Below are positions 1-3,985 of a DNA stretch of 5,716 bases, piece after piece. The notes under the pieces were generated by a model that saw nothing but the letters and a program-made list of their open reading frames with translations, did no database searches and was not told where the DNA came from. The position numbers were made by a program, and so were the translations under genes. The stretch lies in the NCBI GenBank assembly GCA_023458995.1, contig JAEWVV010000004.1, positions 1 through 5,716 of the forward strand, given 5' to 3'. Each line of letters starts with the position of its first letter. The first letter of the stretch is position 1. This DNA is from Bacillota bacterium. GTDB lineage: Bacteria > Bacillota_I > Bacilli_A > Acholeplasmatales > Acholeplasmataceae.

Positions 1-83
1 TTTTGAGATCATTTGAGTATTATATTTAGCCTAATGTAAAAAGATCGTAATATGGTAAAATTAAGTAAAATCTCAACTTAAAA
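1..83. other. AT-rich leader with no supportable gene
   Basis: No gene can be supported in this stretch. The only open frame entering from the left edge reads eight codons and stops at 27-29, so it could be the tail of an upstream gene, but eight residues cannot be judged. No hairpin followed by a T-run is visible here. The stretch is probably intergenic DNA before the promoter that follows. Confidence 0.4.
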
Positions 84-114
84 ACTGAAACTGATAGTGT
101 TTATCAAATTCAGT
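84..114. promoter_or_regulatory. Fur-family-like operator (31-bp dyad)
   Basis: The core TGATAGTGTTTATCA (92-106) matches the classical 7-1-7 Bacillus Fur-family box TGATAATNATTATCA at 12 of its 14 defined positions. The symmetry extends outward around base 99: ACTGAA (84-89) mirrors TTCAGT (109-114) exactly. In all, 11 of 15 base pairs are symmetric. The site covers the putative -35 and reaches the edge of the -10, as expected of a repressor operator. Fur, Zur, PerR and Mur boxes overlap in sequence, so the metal or signal cannot be assigned from this site. Confidence 0.5.
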
Positions 115-119
115 ATATA
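91..119 (+). promoter_or_regulatory. Putative sigma-A promoter for the membrane-protein/VOC operon
   Basis: A -35-like CTGATA (91-96, four of six matches to TTGACA) and a -10-like TATATA (114-119) are separated by a 17-base spacer. The predicted start would fall about 50-55 bases before the ATG at 181. The -35 element lies inside the dyad at 84-114, so a bound protein would block RNA polymerase. The weak -35 and the AT-rich background limit confidence. Confidence 0.45.
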
Positions 120-180
120 AATTAAAAATGAAATTTATGTAAATATTAAAGAGCAGCATAAGAAAGCAGGAGAAATAGAC

Positions 181-861
181 ATGAAAATAGTAGCATCATG
201 GATTTATGAAAAAAGAATGAACATTATTACCTATTTATTAGGGTTCTTAGTATTAGGTTTTTCGATTAACTTGTTAAAAGCTTCAACCCTAGGTACAGGT
301 GCTTGGGATACCGTATATATTAATGCATATCAACTTTTTCATCATGTAAAAGGAATATCATGGATCACAATGGGAATGTTATCATTTGTGATGGCACTCA
401 CTGTAATGATGATTGTCTTGCTCTACCGCAAAAAATGGAAGTATATCGCAATGTTAGTACCTGTCTTTGGAGTAGCAATATTCATTGACTTTTGGAATTT
501 ACTCATCTTTCGTGATCGTGTAGCAGAACAATTAGTCTTTCAAATCGCATTTTTCGCAGTTGGATTACTCATTCTTCCCTTAGGATTAACACTCTTTGTA
601 AAATCGACATTTACGGCTTATGTATTTGATGAACTCATGCTAATGTTTGTAAAAATTACGAAAGCTAAGAAAATCACTTATGTAAGACTTGTAATTGAGT
701 TTATCGGTATTTCAACTGGATTACTTATTGGTTACTTTTCAAGCTATCCCTATGATCAAACATTTGGTGCAGTTAATATTGGAAGTTTAGTTTTAACATT
801 CACGATTAGTCCAGTCATGGCACTGTATTATCGAATACTAGGAATCAAAACTGAACAATAA
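181..861 (+). CDS. YczE/YitT-type integral membrane protein
   Basis: The 226-residue product is very hydrophobic, with about six predicted membrane helices at roughly residues 14-32, 60-82, 87-110, 118-140, 167-187 and 199-220. The sequence STLGTGAWD (36-43) after helix 1 resembles the LG-x-G-x-WD motif of YczE/YyaS-type proteins, and a D-E pair (150-151) follows helix 4. Family members are poorly characterised inner-membrane proteins, possibly transporters, and no substrate is established. The start at 181 is supported by AGGAG (168-172) eight bases upstream. The VOC gene follows after 51 bases with no terminator between them, so the two are probably co-transcribed. The Fur-like operator upstream suggests metal- or stress-linked control, which is inference. 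The membrane class is certain; the family name rests on the motif and layout. Confidence 0.85.
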   Translation: MKIVASWIYEKRMNIITYLLGFLVLGFSINLLKASTLGTGAWDTVYINAYQLFHHVKGISWITMGMLSFVMALTVMMIVLLYRKKWKYIAMLVPVFGVAIFIDFWNLLIFRDRVAEQLVFQIAFFAVGLLILPLGLTLFVKSTFTAYVFDELMLMFVKITKAKKITYVRLVIEFIGISTGLLIGYFSSYPYDQTFGAVNIGSLVLTFTISPVMALYYRILGIKTEQ

Positions 862-912
862 CATGCTTTTATAGTGAAAATAAAACCATCAAATAGATAG
901 AAAGGCCGATTT

Positions 913-1320
913 ATGGGAAAAGCTATTGGTATTGGCGGTGTGTTTATTCACTTTGAGGGAGATACTAAACAAATTTTTGATTTCTATGAAAAATATCTTC
1001 AATTAGATTTCTCTGCATATGGAAGTGGTTTTCTATCTGGAGAACAACTTATGGTACTAACATTCAAAAGAAATCCTGATAATCCCATGCCCTATATCAA
1101 TTTTAGGGTTGATGATATTAAAGATATTGTTAACCATTTAAAGAAAGATGGTATCGAAATCATATCCGATGTCAAAGATTATGGATATGGTATGTTTGCT
1201 ACGTTTAAAGATCCATTTGGTAATATCACTGAATTATGGGAAGCGAATAGAGATGAATACATAAAGATGGTAGAGAATGAACTAGAAAACTATAAAAAGA
1301 ATGCTAAATCCATGGTCTGA
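913..1320 (+). CDS. VOC/glyoxalase-fold protein
   Basis: The 135-residue product has the vicinal oxygen chelate layout of two beta-alpha-beta-beta-beta units. FIHFEGD (11-17) starts the first unit with candidate metal ligand His13. FRVDDI (64-69) opens the second. The C-terminal signature YGMFATFKDPFGNITELWE (92-110) holds DPFGN and the usual acidic ligand Glu107. Family members include glyoxalase I, fosfomycin-resistance thiol transferases, dioxygenases and ligand-binding proteins. Short single-domain members like this normally act as dimers. The substrate cannot be read from the sequence. The tail (111-135) is charged and helical. AAAGG (901-905) lies seven bases before the ATG. It probably shares the mRNA of the preceding membrane protein, and its stop codon is inside a strong hairpin. 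Confidence 0.88.
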   Translation: MGKAIGIGGVFIHFEGDTKQIFDFYEKYLQLDFSAYGSGFLSGEQLMVLTFKRNPDNPMPYINFRVDDIKDIVNHLKKDGIEIISDVKDYGYGMFATFKDPFGNITELWEANRDEYIKMVENELENYKKNAKSMV

Positions 1321-1341
1321 TGCATAATGTATCAGGCCATG
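1311..1341 (+). terminator. Strong hairpin across the VOC stop codon, possible terminator
   Basis: Bases 1311-1324 pair with 1328-1341 along all 14 positions around a three-base loop (TAA). Two of the pairs, 1316 with 1336 and 1322 with 1330, are G-U wobbles that form only in RNA copied from the + strand, so any function belongs to the rightward transcript. The VOC stop codon (1318-1320) is in the left arm. No T-run follows, so this is not a textbook intrinsic terminator. It may instead protect the 3' end of the mRNA or attenuate read-through. Confidence 0.45.
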
Positions 1342-1469
1342 AGGTTACATATACCAATATCTTTAAAAAAGTGAAGACGTATAGAATCAAAGATTTAACA
1401 ATTAAACAAACAACAAATTGCAACAAATTATATGAAAATAAAAAGAGTAAACTATCAATCAATCGTTAG
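1320..1469 (+). CDS. Doubtful 49-residue ORF coupled to the VOC gene
   Basis: An ATG at 1320 shares its A with the TGA stop of the VOC gene (TGATG), a layout typical of translational coupling. It reads 49 residues to a TAG at 1467-1469. The product starts MHNVSGHEVTYTNIF, is rich in Lys, Asn and Thr, has one Cys (residue 34), and shows no membrane segment or recognised domain. There is no separate Shine-Dalgarno, and the start codon is buried in the 1311-1341 hairpin. An internal GTG at 1371 also lacks a ribosome site. The Lys/Asn richness is what AT-rich non-coding DNA would give by chance, so this is listed as a possibility only. Confidence 0.15.
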   Translation: MHNVSGHEVTYTNIFKKVKTYRIKDLTIKQTTNCNKLYENKKSKLSINR

Positions 1470-1538
1470 TTTTTCAATAACACAGCATATTTAGAGAATA
1501 CTTTACATAAGAATTTAAAGTAATTAATGAAAGGCAGT
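1342..1538. other. AT-rich intergenic region
   Basis: Apart from the doubtful 49-codon frame, this stretch shows no credible gene. Two very short ATG frames (1432-1494, 20 residues; 1527-1571, 14 residues) lack ribosome sites. A weak hairpin-like pair AAACTA/TAGTTT around 1449-1472, followed by a few Ts, is too poor to call a terminator. The sequence ATCGTTAGT (1462-1470) fits the general LytTR half-site pattern at eight of nine positions, but a single such match is expected often in AT-rich DNA. Confidence 0.4.
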
Positions 1539-1556
1539 GTCAAGAATTTTCTTAAC
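1539..1556. promoter_or_regulatory. Dyad over the -35 position of the sensor-pair promoter
   Basis: GTCAAGAA (1539-1546) mirrors TTCTTAAC (1549-1556) with one mismatch. The dyad covers 1544-1549, where a -35 element would be expected. On the - strand, bases 1559-1551 read TAAGTTAAG. This fits the general LytTR-binding half-site pattern (GTT flanked by A/C-rich bases, then purine and G/T) and resembles the GTTAAG core of AgrA sites. The site could therefore be bound by the regulator encoded just downstream, giving autoregulation. That link is inference. Confidence 0.35.
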
Positions 1557-1566
1557 TTATATGTTG

Positions 1567-1572
1567 TATAAT
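1567..1572 (+). promoter_or_regulatory. Perfect -10 box for the response regulator/kinase operon
   Basis: TATAAT is an exact sigma-A -10 hexamer, and the predicted start lies about 25 bases before the ATG at 1606. The expected -35 position (1544-1549, GAATTT) matches TTGACA poorly. A good -10 with a poor -35 that overlaps a dyad is the pattern of a promoter needing an activator, as at agr-type promoters. Confidence 0.55.
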
Positions 1573-1605
1573 ATAGATAAACACACACATAATCAAAGGT
1601 GAATA

Positions 1606-2334
1606 ATGAGATTAGCAATTTGTGATGATCTACAAGAGCAACTAGATATCATCAATAAAGCCACAATTGAATATTTTAAATCACAACAAATATCCGTAGA
1701 AATTGAAACATTTGATAAAGTGTTTAATTTTTTAGATGCACATGAAAAGAATATCTTTGACCTCGTGTTACTTGATATATGTATGCCTGGAATGCTTGGC
1801 ACTGAAGCAGCAAGAGAGATTAGATATCGCGGAGATAAAACAGAAATTATCTTTCTTACAACCTCAAATGAGTTTGCAATCGATGCATTTGAAGTTCATG
1901 CTGTTCACTATTTATTAAAACCATTTACTGAAACTCAATTTCATCGAGCGATGGATCGTGCAATACATCAAATGGATGATAAACTCACAAAACTGGTGTA
2001 TCTAAAATGTCCTAAAGGTGCAATCTATACACTTAATAAAAACACTGTTAGTTATATCGAAGCAGATGCTCATCGTCAAATGGTCATTTTACTCGATGGA
2101 ACAACCATAGAAACTGTACAAACATTATTAGAACTTTTTCAAACTTTAGAAGATATATCACCAGGACAGTTTATTACACCCTATAAAGGATTTATCGTCA
2201 ATCAACATTCAATCAAAACGATTGAAAGTGAGCGAATCATCTTAAAGAATGGGAAGACCATACCAATTCCAAGACGCACCTTTTCAATGGTTAAGCAGAC
2301 TTATTTTAATTACATGTTTAATGGAAGGAAGTAA
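1606..2334 (+). CDS. LytTR-family response regulator (AgrA-like)
   Basis: The 242-residue product has a receiver domain (about 1-120) and a LytTR DNA-binding domain (about 135-237). The receiver has the acidic pair Asp7-Asp8, phosphoacceptor Asp57 in LLDICMPG, the Thr85/Thr86 switch region and Lys105 in KPF, so every catalytic position is present. The LytTR part ends with IPIPRRTFSMVKQTYF (219-234), matching the conserved basic C-terminal motif. It should bind paired direct-repeat sites as a phosphorylated dimer and activate transcription, as AgrA, VirR and ComE do. AAAGGTG (1595-1601) precedes the ATG by four bases. The sensor kinase gene follows six bases after the stop, so the partner is clear. 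Target genes are unknown; the dyad in its own promoter is one candidate. Confidence 0.95.
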   Translation: MRLAICDDLQEQLDIINKATIEYFKSQQISVEIETFDKVFNFLDAHEKNIFDLVLLDICMPGMLGTEAAREIRYRGDKTEIIFLTTSNEFAIDAFEVHAVHYLLKPFTETQFHRAMDRAIHQMDDKLTKLVYLKCPKGAIYTLNKNTVSYIEADAHRQMVILLDGTTIETVQTLLELFQTLEDISPGQFITPYKGFIVNQHSIKTIESERIILKNGKTIPIPRRTFSMVKQTYFNYMFNGRK

Positions 2335-2340
2335 TGAAAA

Positions 2341-3612
2341 ATGAATATTCTTCCTGATATTCTTCGTGGTAGTACAACAACCATTTGTTTACTTATTTTA
2401 TTACCTGTCTTATCAAAGACAGTACTTAAGACCAAACAACACATCCTAGTGACATCCATTATCACGGTCTTTGATTTACTCATATGCACCTTTTTTTACC
2501 TTAATAAGAATTATACAGGTGTTTTGTATTATTCACTCACTGCTTATTTGATCATCATCTTAGGTTTTAAGCTACTCTATAAAGATAAACTTCTACAATG
2601 GTTATTTAACTGTGTCACTGTCCTAAACGTCTATGCAATTATCGTTATAGGTAGTTATTTTCTTGCTGATTTATTCCCAGATCCAGAATATGCAGTGACA
2701 CTTATCCGTATCGCTTTATTTATACTTACGATTTTATTCTTTAAAAAAATAATACGTCCACTTTATCTCGAGGTTTCAGAAAACTGGGCTGCCTTTTTAC
2801 TACCCACGACGGGTATATTAATTAACTATCTTTATATATTAATGTCATTAAGTGATATTGAAACATCGATGAACGAGAATATCAATTATTTCTACATCTT
2901 AACACTAATTACTGTTCTATCCTATGCAGCTATCATTATTTCTTTAAAGAGTTTACGCGTTAAGTTTCAACTCAGGGAAGAAAATATTAAAAGAAAAGCA
3001 AATGAAGATTTACTCAAAAGTGAAATTGATTCTTACGAAAGTATTGTTGTTTCAGCCAAACAAACTAGACATGATATCAGACATCATAACTCAATTTTAC
3101 GAGAGTTTTTAAATACTAATGATATTGAAGGAGCTAAAGATTATTTAAAACTTTATGATGATCATCTTAAAGATAACGTCATTAAAGATTTCTCAAAAAA
3201 TCCAACAGCAAACGCAGTTTTTAGAATTTATGAGCGAAGAGCACGAAACGCCAATATTGATTTTATTGTGCATTCTGAAGCAGATGTCATGCTTTCAAAT
3301 CGATTGCCTGATATCGGAATTGTTCTATCCAACATCTTAGAAAATGCTCTAACTGCATGTATGAAATGTGACTTCACAACTAAGCATATTTATTACACAT
3401 CGATCATTCAAAACGATAGTATATTGCTAGAATTCAGAAATAGTGTAAAAGATTATGTGCAATTTGAAAATGGATTACCCATCACTACAAAAGTAGGCGG
3501 AGGAACTGGTTTGGTCAGTGTAAAAACAATCATCGAAAAATCTAACGGAATGTTGAATTTCAAACAGAATAACCACGAGTTTTTCACGCATATCATCTTA
3601 CCTATTCTCTAA
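2341..3612 (+). CDS. GHKL-type membrane sensor histidine kinase (AgrC-like)
   Basis: The 423-residue product starts with six or seven membrane helices (about residues 10-28, 34-53, 59-78, 86-110, 119-135, 149-170 and 183-204). A charged, probably coiled-coil linker (205-235) follows. The phosphoacceptor segment QTRHDIRHHN (241-250) has His244 in the AgrC-like RHD context. The GHKL ATPase domain shows the N box NILENALTAC (331-340, Asn331 and Asn335) and the G box GGGTGLVSV (386-394). Multi-helix sensors of this class usually detect peptide pheromones or membrane stress. No AgrB/AgrD genes are in the window, so the signal is unknown. The start at 2341 follows AAGGAAG (2325-2331), inside the end of the regulator gene. 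An ATG at 2334 is out of frame and stops after seven codons. The kinase should phosphorylate the regulator encoded upstream. Confidence 0.95.
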   Translation: MNILPDILRGSTTTICLLILLPVLSKTVLKTKQHILVTSIITVFDLLICTFFYLNKNYTGVLYYSLTAYLIIILGFKLLYKDKLLQWLFNCVTVLNVYAIIVIGSYFLADLFPDPEYAVTLIRIALFILTILFFKKIIRPLYLEVSENWAAFLLPTTGILINYLYILMSLSDIETSMNENINYFYILTLITVLSYAAIIISLKSLRVKFQLREENIKRKANEDLLKSEIDSYESIVVSAKQTRHDIRHHNSILREFLNTNDIEGAKDYLKLYDDHLKDNVIKDFSKNPTANAVFRIYERRARNANIDFIVHSEADVMLSNRLPDIGIVLSNILENALTACMKCDFTTKHIYYTSIIQNDSILLEFRNSVKDYVQFENGLPITTKVGGGTGLVSVKTIIEKSNGMLNFKQNNHEFFTHIILPIL

Positions 3613-3640
3613 ATCTAACAATATTACGAAAATATTAAGC

Positions 3641-3674
3641 AAAAATCTCTATTTTCTTAAGTAGAGATTTTTTT
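3641..3674 (+). terminator. Intrinsic terminator after the sensor kinase
   Basis: Bases 3641-3651 (AAAAATCTCTA) pair perfectly with 3662-3672 around a 10-base loop, and the right arm runs into a seven-T run ending at 3674. This is a standard Rho-independent terminator 28 bases after the kinase stop. It isolates the two-component operon from the genes downstream. The A-run on the left arm mirrors the T-run, so weak leftward termination is also possible, but no leftward gene needs it. Confidence 0.92.
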
Positions 3675-3712
3675 GTCTTTTGATGAAAAATAACCGACAT
3701 TTCATCCAACTC

Positions 3713-3743
3713 TTCACGATTATTTTTAATCAAAGATTATACT
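3713..3743 (+). promoter_or_regulatory. Putative promoter for the knuckle-protein/adhesin operon
   Basis: TATACT (3738-3743) is a good -10 box, five of six matches. The best -35-like hexamer, TTCACG (3713-3718), matches four of six and sits 19 bases away, longer than ideal. A 7-bp inverted repeat GATGAAA (3682-3688) / TTTCATC (3700-3706) lies just upstream, and GATGAAAAAT occurs both there (3682-3691) and after the -10 (3750-3759). The weak -35 again suggests a regulated promoter. Location after a terminator supports a fresh start of transcription here. Confidence 0.55.
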
Positions 3744-3780
3744 ATACATGATGAAAAATTAGGGTTTTGGAGGTCATAAC

Positions 3781-3981
3781 ATGAAGATTGATCACACTGA
3801 AGAACTAGAAAAAAGAGTCGAATCAATCAGGATTCAAGAACTGGATAGTTGCTCTTTTTTCGCACCTAAGGAAGGCAGCTTACTTGTTGTGAATCTGTGT
3901 GCATATTGCAAGTATGCTGACTTTACTGAAAACATTAAGTGCGGGTACTGCAAGTACCGCCTTGAATCAAATCGGAGGTAA
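3781..3981 (+). CDS. 66-residue protein with two CxYCKY knuckles (hypothetical)
   Basis: I do not recognise this family. The product has a charged, helix-prone N-terminus (residues 1-22), a short hydrophobic stretch (33-39), and a C-terminal half with two near-identical knuckles: CAYCKY (40-45) and CGYCKY (54-59). Cys40-x2-Cys43-x10-Cys54-x2-Cys57 is the spacing of a four-cysteine zinc-ribbon-like site, with a fifth Cys at 24. There is no signal peptide, so it should be cytoplasmic. The start is firm: a perfect GGAGGT (3769-3774) lies six bases before the ATG. The GGAGG for the next gene lies inside its last codons, so the two are probably one transcript and translationally coupled. It could be a small zinc-binding regulator or a secretion or redox helper for the adhesin. 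It lacks the amphipathic N-terminus and acidic tail of AgrD precursors. Confidence 0.75.
   Translation: MKIDHTEELEKRVESIRIQELDSCSFFAPKEGSLLVVNLCAYCKYADFTENIKCGYCKYRLESNRR
3901..3960 (+). repeat. Pair of matching hairpins, 42 bases apart, encoding the two knuckles
   Basis: Hairpin 1 (3901-3917) pairs seven positions around a GCA loop (3908-3910), with one G-U. Hairpin 2 (3941-3960) pairs eight positions around an equivalent GCA loop (3950-3952), with one bulged G near its base. Both come from the in-frame repeat Tyr-Cys-Lys-Tyr (codons TAy TGC AAG TAy). Between copies the pair 3903/3915 (A-U) becomes 3945/3957 (G-C), and the U-G at 3906/3912 becomes C-G. Hairpin 2 ends 13 bases before the next gene's Shine-Dalgarno. 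The repeat is clear; an RNA role is inference. Confidence 0.5.
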
Positions 3982-3985
3982 TAAT

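Noticed and set aside
1449..1472. Weak hairpin with a short T-run as a terminator before the sensor operon
   Set aside because: Only six A/T-rich pairs around a 12-base loop; too unstable to call.
1432..1494. 20-residue frame MKIKRVNYQSIVSFSITQHI considered as a pheromone precursor for the sensor pair
   Set aside because: It has no ribosome site and no Cys or Ser/Thr ring context typical of cyclic pheromones, and short frames like this arise by chance in AT-rich DNA.
1593..1802. 69-residue reading frame on the - strand
   Set aside because: It lies opposite the receiver domain of the response regulator, has no ribosome site, and resembles no protein; the + strand gene shows all receiver active-site residues.
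3675..3780. LytTR direct-repeat sites before the adhesin operon
   Set aside because: Only partial - strand matches (seven of nine positions) were found, spaced 16 bases apart rather than the usual 21-22, so they do not support binding.
3781..3981. The 66-residue protein as an AgrD-type pheromone precursor
   Set aside because: It has an acidic/basic rather than amphipathic membrane-binding N-terminus, four paired cysteines in zinc-ribbon spacing, a basic C-terminal tail, and no AgrB gene beside it.
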